From NCBI RefSeq assembly GCF_030268885.1, contig NZ_BSSA01000011.1, forward strand, positions 62,001-126,000: a stretch of 64,000 bases of DNA. Direction: 5' to 3'. The position numbers and the translations under genes were made by a program. The notes beneath the pieces were generated by a model that did not search any database, was not told the origin of the DNA, and worked only from the letters and a program-made list of their open reading frames with translations. Shown here piece by piece: positions 30,702 through 39,120 of this stretch (position 1 is the first letter of the stretch; every line of letters starts with the position of its first letter). Source of the DNA: Kitasatospora phosalacinea (lineage in GTDB: Bacteria; Actinomycetota; Actinomycetes; Streptomycetales; Streptomycetaceae).

Positions 30702-31697
30702 GTGCGACGGGCGACGGGAGCGATGCTGGGGCTGGCGATCGGCGACGCGCTGGGCAAGCGCACCGAGTTCCTGAACCTCCACGAGATCGGACTGCTCAGC
30801 CCCGACTGGCGCGACCTCCCGCTCCCGAAGAAGGCCCAGGTCACCGACGACACCCAGATGACGCTCGCGCTCGCCCGCGCCCTGCGCGACGCCCTCGCCG
30901 AGGGGCCGCTCGCCCCGCTGCGCCTCGAACCGCCGCTGCGCGCGGAGTTCGTCGACTGGTGGCGCTCCCCGAGCAACGACCGGGCCCCCGGCATGACCTG
31001 CCTGCGCTCCTGCTTCCGGCTCTCCACCGGGGGCCCCTGGCAGGACGCCAGCGACCTCGGCTCCAAGGGCTGCGGCGCCAACATGCGGGTCGCCCCGCTC
31101 GGCCTGGTCCGCGAACTGACCGACCGCCAGGTGGCCGGCGCCGCCCAGCTGCAGTCCGGCCTCACCCACGGCCACCCCACCGCGCTCGCCGCCAGCGAAC
31201 TCACCGCCTTCACCGTCCGCTGGCTCGCCCGGGGCGTCGAACCGGCCGAACTCCCCGCCCGGCTGCGCGCCCACGCGCAGCAGCAGCGCACCCGCTACGA
31301 CGCGACCTGGCTCGGCGACCTCGCCGCCCGGGACCACTTCGGCTCCCCGGAGGAGTTCATCGCCCGTGGCTGGGACGAGAGCCTGCGCGCCCTCGACCGG
31401 CTCGACGCGGCGCTCGCGGCGGGGGACGTCGAGGCCGACCCGTGCGAGCGCACCGGCGAGGGCTGGGTCGCCGAGGAGGCCCTCGCCGGCGCGCTGCTCT
31501 GCTTCCTCCTGCTGCCCGACGACCCGGTCGCCGCCGTCCGCCGCGCCGCGGTCTCCTCCGGCGACTCCGACTCGCTGGCCTGCCTGGCCGGCGCGTTCGC
31601 CGGGGCCAGGCACGGCGCGGACGCCTGGCCGCGGGAGTGGGCGGAGCGGATCGAGTACCGCGAGGAGCTGCTGGCCTTCGGGGCGCTCTGGGACTGA
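30702..31697 (+). CDS. ADP-ribosylglycohydrolase (DraG/ARH-like), first copy
   Basis: A 331-residue all-helical hydrolase of the ARH family, which removes ADP-ribose from proteins or other acceptors using a binuclear Mg centre. Both metal-binding motifs are present: VTDDTQM (residues 47-53) and SGDSDS (286-291). It also has GLAIGDALG (10-18), GSKGCGANMRVAPLGL and LTHGHPT. It starts with GTG at 30702 after AAGAAGGGGC, 28 nt behind the P450, completing the operon that includes the sirtuin. A second, clearly homologous gene faces it tail to tail. Repeat copy B begins 18 nt after the stop. Substrate specificity is not predictable from the motifs alone. Confidence 0.88.
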   Translation: MRRATGAMLGLAIGDALGKRTEFLNLHEIGLLSPDWRDLPLPKKAQVTDDTQMTLALARALRDALAEGPLAPLRLEPPLRAEFVDWWRSPSNDRAPGMTCLRSCFRLSTGGPWQDASDLGSKGCGANMRVAPLGLVRELTDRQVAGAAQLQSGLTHGHPTALAASELTAFTVRWLARGVEPAELPARLRAHAQQQRTRYDATWLGDLAARDHFGSPEEFIARGWDESLRALDRLDAALAAGDVEADPCERTGEGWVAEEALAGALLCFLLLPDDPVAAVRRAAVSSGDSDSLACLAGAFAGARHGADAWPREWAERIEYREELLAFGALWD

Positions 31698-31715
31698 GGG
31701 GGCCCGCCAGGGGCC

Positions 31716-31854
31716 CGGGGAACGGCGGGCTCGGGGCTGCTGGCGGTGCACTGCCGTTGCGTGCGGTGGCTTCGGGTTCTGTTCGGACGGCCCGGAGCAG
31801 CACGGACACATCGGTGGGCTCCGGCCGTCAGCAGCACGGACTCGCCGTTCCCCG
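31716..31854. repeat. Dispersed 139-nt element with terminal inverted repeats, copy B
   Basis: Same length and ends as the unit at 4833-4971 (CGGGGAACGGCG ... CGCCGTTCCCCG), about 122 of 139 positions identical by eye, no gaps. Inner arms GCTGCTG and CAGCAGC extend the pairing. It sits between two convergent ADP-ribosylglycohydrolase genes, 18 nt from one stop and 11 nt from the other, where it could serve as a bidirectional terminator. Confidence 0.8.
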
Positions 31855-31865
31855 AGCCCCCTGGA

Positions 31866-32891
31866 TCACGTGCCGGTCGGGTAGCGGCCGTCCAGTGCCG
31901 TGCGGTTGCCGAGGGCGAACGCGGTGACCAGGTCGTCGGCCACCTGGAGGACGACGTCGCGGCCCTCGACCAGCTCGCACCAGTCCGCGGGGAGGCCGGA
32001 CAGGCCGTGCAGCGCGCCGACCAGGTTGCCGCAGACCGCGCCGGTGGAGTCGCTGTCGCCGGAGTGGTTGACCGCCAGGACGAGGGCCGCGCGGGCGTCC
32101 GTGCCGACCAGGGCCGCGTACACGGCGACGGCCAGGCACTCCTCGGCGATCCAGCCGAGGCCGACGCGTTCGACGGCCTCCGCGCTGCCGGGGCCCTCCG
32201 CCGCCACGCGCAGGGCCCGGCGCAGCGCGGCGGCGGTCTCCGCGCCCCGGTCCTGCGCGTCGAGCCGGACGAGGACCGCGTCGACGGCCGGGCGCAGCGG
32301 GGTGCCGGTGGCGACCAGGGTGACCAGGGCGGCGAAGGCGCCCGCCGCGAGGTAGCCGGTGGGGTGGCCGTGGGTCAGCTGGGCGGCCACCGCGGCGCGT
32401 CGGAAGGCCTGCTCCGGGTCGAGGCCGATCAGGCCGAACGGGGCCGAGCGCATGACGGTGCCGCAGCCCTTGGAGCCGGGGTTGACCGGGCCGTCCTGAC
32501 CGAACGGGGCGGCGGGCCGGTAGCCGGTGGCGACGCCGGTGGTGCAGGCGTTGCCGGGGGCCCGGGAGGCGTACAGGAACTCCTGGGCGGCCAGCCAGCC
32601 GTCGGGCCGGGGGCCGGGTCCGGACATCCGCTGGGTGGTGAACCAGCGGCGGTAGGCGGCGTGCAGGTCCTCCGGGCGGCCGCCGCGCAGCAGGCCCTCC
32701 GCGGTGAACAGGGTCATCTGGGTGTCGTCGGTGACCTGGCCGCCGAGGGGGGCGTCGGCCAGGTCGGTCAGGCCCTCCGGCCCGTACTCGGCCCGGATCC
32801 GGTCCAGGCGCCGGAACTCGACCGGCCAGCCCAGGGCGTCGCCCAGGGCCCCGCCGAGCAGGGCGCCCCGTACCCGTTCCCTGAAGTCCAT
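31866..32891 (-). CDS. ADP-ribosylglycohydrolase (DraG/ARH-like), second copy
   Basis: A 341-residue ARH-family hydrolase on the minus strand with the full motif set: LLGGALGDALGWPVEF (11-26), VTDDTQMTLFTAEGL (53-67), NPGSKGCGTVMRSAPFGL, LTHGHPTGY and HSGDSDSTGA (277-286). The order and spacing match the convergent paralogue, but overall similarity is modest, so this is an old duplication or independent recruitment. The ATG at 32891 is used. It likely reverses mono-ADP-ribosylation or cleaves free ADP-ribose conjugates. The DUF2786 gene lies 30 nt upstream in the same direction, so the two may be co-transcribed. Confidence 0.9.
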   Translation of the reverse strand: MDFRERVRGALLGGALGDALGWPVEFRRLDRIRAEYGPEGLTDLADAPLGGQVTDDTQMTLFTAEGLLRGGRPEDLHAAYRRWFTTQRMSGPGPRPDGWLAAQEFLYASRAPGNACTTGVATGYRPAAPFGQDGPVNPGSKGCGTVMRSAPFGLIGLDPEQAFRRAAVAAQLTHGHPTGYLAAGAFAALVTLVATGTPLRPAVDAVLVRLDAQDRGAETAAALRRALRVAAEGPGSAEAVERVGLGWIAEECLAVAVYAALVGTDARAALVLAVNHSGDSDSTGAVCGNLVGALHGLSGLPADWCELVEGRDVVLQVADDLVTAFALGNRTALDGRYPTGT

Positions 32892-32921
32892 CCTCGTCCC
32901 CCCGTGTGCGCCGACGGGCCG

Positions 32922-34214
32922 TCAGCGCTCGATGCGTCCTGAGCCGCGGTGCAGGGAGGCCCGGTCGGCGGCGGCCCGGCCCTCGGCCCAGCCCTCGCCG
33001 TCGCTCACCCGCACCCGCTGCGACACCAGCTTGGGGAACATTCTGCCCACGGCGTCGTCGACCGCCTCCGCCCGGGCCGCCAGGACCGGCAGCAGGCCGC
33101 CGTCGGGGACGGCCGGCAGCGGCGTGCCGTCCGGGTCGGCGGCGGGCGCGCGACCGGTGGCGGCCTGCTGGGCGGCCTCCTCGGTGGCGCGCTCGGTGGC
33201 GTCCGCCAGCCGCTCCCGGATCCGGGCCGCGTACGCGACCAGGAAGGACTGCCGGAACGCCTTGGTGCGGGCCGCGCCGTCCTTGTGCTTGCGGCTGCCC
33301 GCCCGGTGCATCGCGGCCGTGGCCTGCACCAGCAGCGAGGTGTAGAGCAGTTCCACCGCGTCCAGGTCGGCGTCGAAGCCGACCACCGTGCAGAACCCGA
33401 ACTCCTTCGCCCACACCACCCGGCACCGGTTCGCCGCCGCTACGGCGTCCAGCAGCATCGTCTTGGGGCCCTCGTACGGGTTGTCCACGCCGATCCGCAC
33501 CGCCGCCGGATCGTCCGCCGACCGGCCGCCGCCCGCCGCGAGCAGCGCCTCGTCGATCGAGTGGCGGGCCATCAGCTCCTGCGCCTTCGCGGTCAGCGCC
33601 TCCGCCTCGTCCGGGAACCCGGTCGACTCGGCCTTCGCCAGCAGCGCCCGGATCCGGCCCAGCATCCGCGGCTCGTCCGCGCGCGGCGCCCCCGCCCGCG
33701 GGGCGGCCTGCCCGGGCGCCGGGCCCACCGGCTGGACGGGCGGCAGCAGCGCCCAGGCCCGCAGCAGCTCCAGCGCGGCGGTGGCCAGCGCGAACCGGTC
33801 CAGCCGGTGCCGGGCCGCGAACTCCGGCAGGTACGCCTCGTCGGAGGGCCACCACGGGTGCGCGTCCAGCTCCCGCAGCTGCTCCCGCCAGCGCCGGTCC
33901 AGGGCCGCCGCCGGGTGCCGTCGGCCCTCCGCCGCGATCAGGTCCGCCGCCAGCGCGACCTGCACCGGGCCCAGCTCCCGCCGGGCCACCCGCACCAGGT
34001 CGGCGGGCTGCCACCCGGCCGCCCAGCAGCGGCCCACCGAGCGCTCCGCCGCCCCGAGCAGCGCCCGGCTCACCGCGGGCCACCGCTCCGCCGAGGCCGC
34101 CAGCAGCGACGCGGCCCCGTCCACCACGTACTCCAGGCCGTCGGCGGGCGCACCCGCGACCCGGGCCACCGCCTCCGCCACCAGCTCGTCCACGGGCTGA
34201 TCGGTGCTGGCCAC
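32922..34214 (-). CDS. DUF2786 domain protein
   Basis: A 430-residue protein without signal peptide or membrane spans. The DUF2786 core is MLGRIRALLAKAESTGFPDE-type sequence at about residues 185-225 (LGRIRALLAKAEST, then EAEALTAKAQELMARHSID). It is followed by a conserved basic and aromatic region (DNPYEGPKTMLLDAVAAANRC, then VGFDADLDAVELLYTSLLVQA and KAFRQSFLVAYAARIRERL) usually found in the same proteins. The function of DUF2786 is unknown; the domain also appears in phage-borne proteins. The GTG at 34214 gives MASTDQPVDEL, and GGAACCGCC-type sequence is upstream. The ARH gene follows after 30 nt. Confidence 0.82.
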   Translation of the reverse strand: MASTDQPVDELVAEAVARVAGAPADGLEYVVDGAASLLAASAERWPAVSRALLGAAERSVGRCWAAGWQPADLVRVARRELGPVQVALAADLIAAEGRRHPAAALDRRWREQLRELDAHPWWPSDEAYLPEFAARHRLDRFALATAALELLRAWALLPPVQPVGPAPGQAAPRAGAPRADEPRMLGRIRALLAKAESTGFPDEAEALTAKAQELMARHSIDEALLAAGGGRSADDPAAVRIGVDNPYEGPKTMLLDAVAAANRCRVVWAKEFGFCTVVGFDADLDAVELLYTSLLVQATAAMHRAGSRKHKDGAARTKAFRQSFLVAYAARIRERLADATERATEEAAQQAATGRAPAADPDGTPLPAVPDGGLLPVLAARAEAVDDAVGRMFPKLVSQRVRVSDGEGWAEGRAAADRASLHRGSGRIER

Positions 34215-34486
34215 GGCGGTTCCTGCTTCCTGCGGGGGACGGGGGAGGGGACGCCCTCCATGATGCCGGAGCGCGCCGCACCGCCCGGCGCCGCCCGGGA
34301 ACGCCGCAGGTCAGGTGCGGTGCCGCGGCCGGTCCGAGCAGGCGCAGACGCCCCGCGTTCTGCCGGGCGTACCTGCGGACGACCGTCGTCGGCGCCGCCA
34401 CCGCGACGGACCCCCCGACCCGCTGCTGCTCGTCCGGCGTCAGCCGCTGCGCGGGCGGGCGCCGGATCCTTCCCCACGGCCCGCCG
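34215..34486. other. Intergenic region with a possible decayed coding segment
   Basis: A 272-nt gap between two minus-strand genes. One minus-strand frame (about 34330-34455) reads like protein, with LTPDEQQRVGGSVAVAA followed by TTVVRRYARQNAGRLRLLG, but it has no start codon with a ribosome site. It may be a gene remnant or a chance GC-rich frame. No promoter or RNA was recognised. Confidence 0.3.
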
Positions 34487-35581
34487 TCATCCCGCCCCGC
34501 CGTCGCCCGCCCGGAGGGCGGCCAGCAGCGGCGGCGCGTCGGAGGCGTCGAGGGTGAGCAGCACCGGCGCGCCGGACCCCGCCTCCCGGCACTCGACGGC
34601 CAGCGGCCTCTTGCCCGTACCCACCAGGGGATCGTCCCGAAACGGCCGCCGGACCCGCTCCACCACCAGCCGGGCCGGGTACGGCCGCACCGACAGGCCC
34701 TCGTCCAGCGCGGTGGACAGCCGGCCGTCGACGACGACCAGGCAGCCGTGCCCCGTCGTCCGCGGGGGAGCGCCCGGGCCGGCCACCGCGCCCGGGACGC
34801 AGACGCGGTCCGGGGCCGCCACGGCCGGGACGTCGACCAGCGGCGTCCGGTCGCGGCGGCGCAGGAGCAGCGCCCGACCGGCCGCCGCCGCCAGCACCGG
34901 TACGCCGAGGAACGCCAGCACCTGGGCGTACGGGACGTCGGGCTCGTCGACCGCCCCGGCGAGCACGCCGACCGCGGCCGACGCGAGCGCCGCCTCCCGG
35001 GCCCAGCGCAGCTGCCAGGGGCGGGCCAGCGGGTTGCGCCACGACCGCAGGCCCAGCCAGAGCGCCTGCCAGAGCGCGCCCGCGGCCAGCGGCAGGGCGG
35101 CCAGGCCCAGGGCCAGCGGGAGGTGGTGCCCGGTGTTCGGCGTCGCCGTGGTCTCCTGCCGCGCGCCGTCCAGCCGGAGCGCGACCAGGCCGCCGCGCCA
35201 GAACTCGGCGGTGACCCGGGCACCGTCCGCGGCCCCGAACAGCGAGTCGCCGTCCGGTAGTTCGGGCCGGAAGGCGGTGCCGTCCGCCCCGGCCAGCCGC
35301 AGCCACCAGGCTTCGCGCTTCCCGCCCCGGTGCTCCTTCCCGACGACGGTCAGCGGCACCTCCAGGACGCACGCCGCACCGTCCGCCGCCGGGCAGCGCG
35401 GCGCGGCCGCGAAGGCCCGCTGCTCGGCCCGGGCGGCGGGCAGCGCCCCCAGCAGCGCCCAGCCCGCGACGGCCGCGAGCAGCACGGCGGCCAGCAGGGA
35501 CAGCCACGCCCCGCGGCGGTCGCCCGGCGACACCGGTCGGCGCGCCGCCGTCCCCGCACCCGCTCGGGGGCGGCTCGTCAC
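34487..35581 (-). CDS. Membrane protein of unknown function, third gene of the ABC operon
   Basis: A 364-residue protein. It has one hydrophobic helix near residues 29-45 (LSLLAAVLLAAVAGWALLG), an extracytoplasmic beta-rich segment (CPAADGAACVLEVPLTVVG, WWLRLAGADGTAFRP), then a helix pair near residues ~135-155 and 180-225 and a cytoplasmic C-terminal domain. The topology resembles DUF3592-like actinobacterial proteins, but I cannot assign a family firmly. The GTG at 35581 overlaps the permease stop by 4 nt (GTGA), so it is translationally coupled to the exporter and likely works with it or on its substrate. Confidence 0.72.
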   Translation of the reverse strand: MTSRPRAGAGTAARRPVSPGDRRGAWLSLLAAVLLAAVAGWALLGALPAARAEQRAFAAAPRCPAADGAACVLEVPLTVVGKEHRGGKREAWWLRLAGADGTAFRPELPDGDSLFGAADGARVTAEFWRGGLVALRLDGARQETTATPNTGHHLPLALGLAALPLAAGALWQALWLGLRSWRNPLARPWQLRWAREAALASAAVGVLAGAVDEPDVPYAQVLAFLGVPVLAAAAGRALLLRRRDRTPLVDVPAVAAPDRVCVPGAVAGPGAPPRTTGHGCLVVVDGRLSTALDEGLSVRPYPARLVVERVRRPFRDDPLVGTGKRPLAVECREAGSGAPVLLTLDASDAPPLLAALRAGDGGAG

Positions 35582-37224
35582 CGCTCGATCACCTTGGCGA
35601 GGATCTCCGGCGCCCGCCCGAGCAGCCGCCCCGCGGCCAGCCGGATCCCCAGCAGCGCCAGCCCCGCCCCGTACAGCGCGCCCGCGGGGAGCAGCGGCCA
35701 GGACGGGTGGTGGCCCAGCAGCAGGAAGCCGAGCAGCGCCCCGACCGGCAGGCAGAGCACCGCCACGCCGACCATCGAGCCGAAGGCGTTCAGCATCACC
35801 GCGCCGTTCTGCCCGGGCGCCGCGTTGCGCATCGGGTTGCCGTCGGCGGGCAGGGCGTACGGGGCGAGCACGCTGAGCACGCAGCCCAGGCCGAGCGCGG
35901 TGCCGAGCACGGCCAGCGCCAGGCCGAGCGCCGGGGCCAGGTCGGCCCAGTCGCCGGTGAGGGCGGCCACCGGCGGGCCGAACAGCAGCAGCACCGGCAC
36001 CGCGTACAGCGTGATCGCCAGCACCCGGCCGCGCAGTTCGTCCCGGGCGTCGCGCCGGGTGCCGAGGGTCGCGGCGACCATCCAGAACCCGGAGCCGTCC
36101 ATGCCGAACAGGTTGCCGGACTGCAGGCCGAGCATCATCCCGCCGATCGCGATCACGTACACCGAGCCCCAGCCCTGCACCACCGACAGCACCGCGAACA
36201 CCGCGGTCATGCCGATCCCGGTGAACACCGCGGCCTTCGCCCGCGGCTCCCGCCAGGCGTACCGCAGGTGCCGCTGGGCGACGGTGCCGACCCGGCCCGC
36301 GGGCAGCAGCCGCCACAGGCCCTCCGCCCGGGCGGAGGCGGTGGACGAGGACTCCAGCAGCGTCGAGGAGTCGCCGCTCACCATCAGCTCCCGCAGGCTG
36401 CGCAGCCACCAGCGCAGCAGCAGCACCAGCACCCCCGCGGTGAGCAGCAACTGCCCGGCGGCGACCGCGTACGCGCCCTCCCCGGCCGAGCGCACCGCGT
36501 CGATCGCCGCCACCGGCGGGATCCACCGCACCACCGAGGCGTACGGGTGCAGCACCGAGAGGTCGATGCCCCGGCCGGAGCCGTTCAGCGTGCTCTGCAG
36601 GCCCAGGTTCCCGGCCTGCGCCAGGACCGCGAACAGCAGGCCGCCGAAGATCGCGAAGTCCTTGCCGCGGCGGCTCGACAGCATCCGGGCGTTGGCCGCC
36701 CCGACCGACCGGATCAGCGCCACCAGCGTCAGCAGGACCAGCGGCACCGCGAGCACCGCCACCGCCGCCGAGGCCGCGCCCCGCCCGGCCGCCACCGCGG
36801 CGCCGACCAGCAGCAGCAGGTTGATCAGCGGCCCGGGACCGACCAGGCCGCCCAGCAGGGTGCCGCGCAGCAGCACGGACTCCCGCAGCGGCAGCACGGT
36901 CAGCCGGGTCGGGTCGGCGCTCTCGTCGCTGGAGAAGAAGAACAGCGGCATCGCGGCCCAGCACACCGTCAGCCCGGTGACCAGCACCGCGGCCGCGTCC
37001 GCCGCTCCCGCCCGACCGTGCAGCACCACCAGCCCGAGCGCCCCGGACAGCCCGAACAGCAGCCCGATCAGCAGGCCGAGCACGTACCCGACCGCCAGGC
37101 CGCGGCTGCGGCGCAGCCCGTTGCGCAGCAGCCGGAGCTTGAGCGCGACCAGGGCCCGGACGACCGCGCGGTCGGCGGCCGGGTCGGGGGCGGTGGCGCG
37201 GTCGTCCGCGGGGGCGGCGCTCAC
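35578..37224 (-). CDS. ABC exporter permease
   Basis: A 548-residue integral membrane protein with about 12 hydrophobic segments. The N-terminal polar stretch VSAAPADDRATAPDPAADR leads into VVRALVALKLRLLRNGLRRSRG, the usual opening of large ABC-2-like permeases. A long polar loop (residues ~275-320, SGDSSTLLESSSTASAR) separates two membrane halves, as in duplicated permeases. There is no ATP-binding domain, which is encoded by the preceding gene. The GTG at 37224 overlaps the ATPase stop by 4 nt. The exported substrate is unknown. Confidence 0.85.
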   Translation of the reverse strand: MSAAPADDRATAPDPAADRAVVRALVALKLRLLRNGLRRSRGLAVGYVLGLLIGLLFGLSGALGLVVLHGRAGAADAAAVLVTGLTVCWAAMPLFFFSSDESADPTRLTVLPLRESVLLRGTLLGGLVGPGPLINLLLLVGAAVAAGRGAASAAVAVLAVPLVLLTLVALIRSVGAANARMLSSRRGKDFAIFGGLLFAVLAQAGNLGLQSTLNGSGRGIDLSVLHPYASVVRWIPPVAAIDAVRSAGEGAYAVAAGQLLLTAGVLVLLLRWWLRSLRELMVSGDSSTLLESSSTASARAEGLWRLLPAGRVGTVAQRHLRYAWREPRAKAAVFTGIGMTAVFAVLSVVQGWGSVYVIAIGGMMLGLQSGNLFGMDGSGFWMVAATLGTRRDARDELRGRVLAITLYAVPVLLLFGPPVAALTGDWADLAPALGLALAVLGTALGLGCVLSVLAPYALPADGNPMRNAAPGQNGAVMLNAFGSMVGVAVLCLPVGALLGFLLLGHHPSWPLLPAGALYGAGLALLGIRLAAGRLLGRAPEILAKVIER

Positions 37225-38000
37225 CGCTGACCCCCGCCCAGCCAGTCGAGCGCGTTCCCGTCGTCCTCGCGGACGCCGACCAGCCCGAGGAACGCCTGGT
37301 GCAGCGAAGTCCCGCCGCGCACCTGCTCGGTGGGCCCGGCGGCGACCACCTGCCCGGCGTTGACCACGGCGACCCAGTCGCACAGCGACTCGACCAGCTC
37401 CATCACGTGGCTGGAGAACACCACGGTGGAGCCGGAGGCGGCGTACCTGGTCAGCACCCCGCGGATGGTCTGCGCGGAGACCGGGTCGACGCCCTCGAAC
37501 GGCTCGTCCAGGAACAGCACGTCGGGGTTGTGCAGCAGCGCGGCGGCGAGGCCGATCTTCTTGCGCATGCCGGTGGAGTAGTCGGCGACCAGCTTGTCGG
37601 CGGAGCCGGTCAGGTCCAGCACCGCCAGCAGCTCCTCGGCCCGCCGGTCGGTCTCCGGGCCGGGCAGCCCGCGCAACCGCCCGTTGAAGCGCAGCAGTTC
37701 GCGCCCGCTGAGCCGCTCGAACATCCGCAGCCCCTCGGGCAGGATGCCGATCCGCGCCTTGACCGCGACCGGGTCCTGCCAGACGTCCGCGCCGTGCACC
37801 AGCACCGTGCCCCGGTCGGGCCGCAGCAGCCCGGTGACCATCGACAGCGTGGTGGTCTTGCCGGCCCCGTTCGGGCCGACCAGGCCGATGAACGACCCGG
37901 CGGGCAGGTCCAGGCTCAGCCCGGCGACGGCGGTCTGCGCACCGAAGCGCTTCCACAGGTCGCGGATCGAGACGGCGGGCGGCGGGGTGGTCGCCTCCAT
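37221..38000 (-). CDS. ABC transporter ATP-binding protein
   Basis: A 259-residue cytoplasmic ATPase of an exporter. Walker A is GPNGAGKTT (42-50), the Q-loop lies at GILPEGLRMFERLSG, the signature is a variant (YSTGMRKKIGLA, with STGM instead of LSGGQ, common in ABC-2 exporters), Walker B is VLFLDEPFEGVDP and the H loop is VVFSSHVMELVE. The ATG at 38000 has a GGAGACCACC-type site upstream on its strand. Three genes (ATPase, permease, membrane protein) overlap by 4 nt each and form one operon. It is divergent from the DUF1707 gene. Confidence 0.93.
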   Translation of the reverse strand: MEATTPPPAVSIRDLWKRFGAQTAVAGLSLDLPAGSFIGLVGPNGAGKTTTLSMVTGLLRPDRGTVLVHGADVWQDPVAVKARIGILPEGLRMFERLSGRELLRFNGRLRGLPGPETDRRAEELLAVLDLTGSADKLVADYSTGMRKKIGLAAALLHNPDVLFLDEPFEGVDPVSAQTIRGVLTRYAASGSTVVFSSHVMELVESLCDWVAVVNAGQVVAAGPTEQVRGGTSLHQAFLGLVGVREDDGNALDWLGGGQR

Positions 38001-38192
38001 GGCAGGTGGTCTCCTTCGCGGGCGGTCCGGTACGGGGTGCCGCTGCGACCCTATGATCATTCGGTTGCCCGGACATCCCCCGAACGGCGGTGCGCCACCG
38101 GTTCCCGCCCCGCCCCGGCAACTACCCGGCGCCGCCGTTCGTCCTGCATCCTGGGAGCGCAATCGCAGCACGGGGATTCGGAGGTGGCCGCG

Positions 38193-38786
38193 GTGGCAGG
38201 TCAATGGGGTCAGCCGGCGCCGTACGGGCAGCAGCCCTGGCAGCCGGCACCGACGCCGCAGTCCGCCATGCGGGCCGCCAACTCGGACCGGGAGCGCACC
38301 GTCGACGTGCTGAAGGCCGCGTTCGCCGAGGGCCGGCTGACCGCCGCCGAGTACGAGCAGCGGATGTCCGCCACCTACCAGGCCAGCACCTACGGGCAGT
38401 TGGCCGCCCTGGTGGCCGACCTGCCGTCCGGGCCGATGGTGCAGCCGTTCGGCGCGCCCGTCCCGGTGGTGCCGCCCACCTTCATGCCCGCCCCCCTGCC
38501 GCGGGTGCCCACCCGGCACAACGGCCTGGCGGTGGCCTCCGCGACGATCGGCTGCCTGACGCTGCCGGGGGCCGGTTTCACCGCCGCCATCGCCGGCCCG
38601 GTCGGCCTGGTCGCGCTCGGCGTCGCCGGCACCGCCGCCGTCGTCGTCGGCCACCGGGCCCGCGCCCAGCTGCGCACCACCGGGGAGGACGGGGACGGCC
38701 TGGCGGTGCTGGGTCTGATCATGGGCTGGCTGTCGCTGGTCGTCATGCTGTTGCTCGTCATGGTGGTGGCCTCGTCGGGGAGCTGA
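38193..38786 (+). CDS. DUF1707 / DUF4190 membrane protein
   Basis: A 197-residue protein. The N-terminal Gln/Pro-rich stretch is followed by a DUF1707 (SHOCT-like) domain, MRAANSDRERTVDVLKAAFAEGRLTAAEYEQRM, near residues 23-60. A Pro-rich linker and two hydrophobic segments (near 118-150 and 170-193) typical of DUF4190 follow. DUF1707 proteins in Streptomyces are membrane-proximal and often near signalling genes; function unknown. The start at GTG 38193 is preferred because GGAG (38180-38183) lies 9 nt upstream; GTG at 38184 is the alternative. It is divergent from the ABC operon. Confidence 0.82.
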   Translation: MAGQWGQPAPYGQQPWQPAPTPQSAMRAANSDRERTVDVLKAAFAEGRLTAAEYEQRMSATYQASTYGQLAALVADLPSGPMVQPFGAPVPVVPPTFMPAPLPRVPTRHNGLAVASATIGCLTLPGAGFTAAIAGPVGLVALGVAGTAAVVVGHRARAQLRTTGEDGDGLAVLGLIMGWLSLVVMLLLVMVVASSGS

Positions 38787-38862
38787 GCCGCACTCGCCCC
38801 GCCCGGCGCCCGATCCCGTGCGGGGCCCGAGGGCGCGCACGGCCGGGTGCGCCCCATTTGTT

Positions 38863-38891
38863 TTGACCGCCGCCTGTGCGCTAGGTACGCT
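38863..38891 (+). promoter_or_regulatory. Promoter of the str operon (rpsL)
   Basis: TTGACC (38863-38868), 17-nt spacer, TACGCT (38886-38891). It is the best -35 match in the window. The leader to rpsL would be about 220 nt. Confidence 0.75.
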
Positions 38892-39120
38892 CTGACCTTG
38901 TGCCTGGGGTGTGCCCGGGTCCTTGTGCGTGCCAGCAGATCGGCCGCCGCAGCGGAGACTCCACCCGCTCGGTGCGCGCCGTAGCCGCAGCGCAGCTCAT
39001 GGGATTCCGCGATTCTTCCCCCGAAGAAGGCCCAACACGCCCGACCGCGTGGGTCGGAGTGTGCGGGCCATACCGCAGGTTAGTTCCACCAAGCCTTGGC
39101 ACACAGAAAACGGAGAAACG

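Noticed and set aside
34330-34455. Protein-like stretch on the minus strand between DUF2786 and the exporter operon
   Set aside because: It reads like coding sequence but lacks a start codon, ribosome site and any recognisable family, so I list the region only as intergenic.
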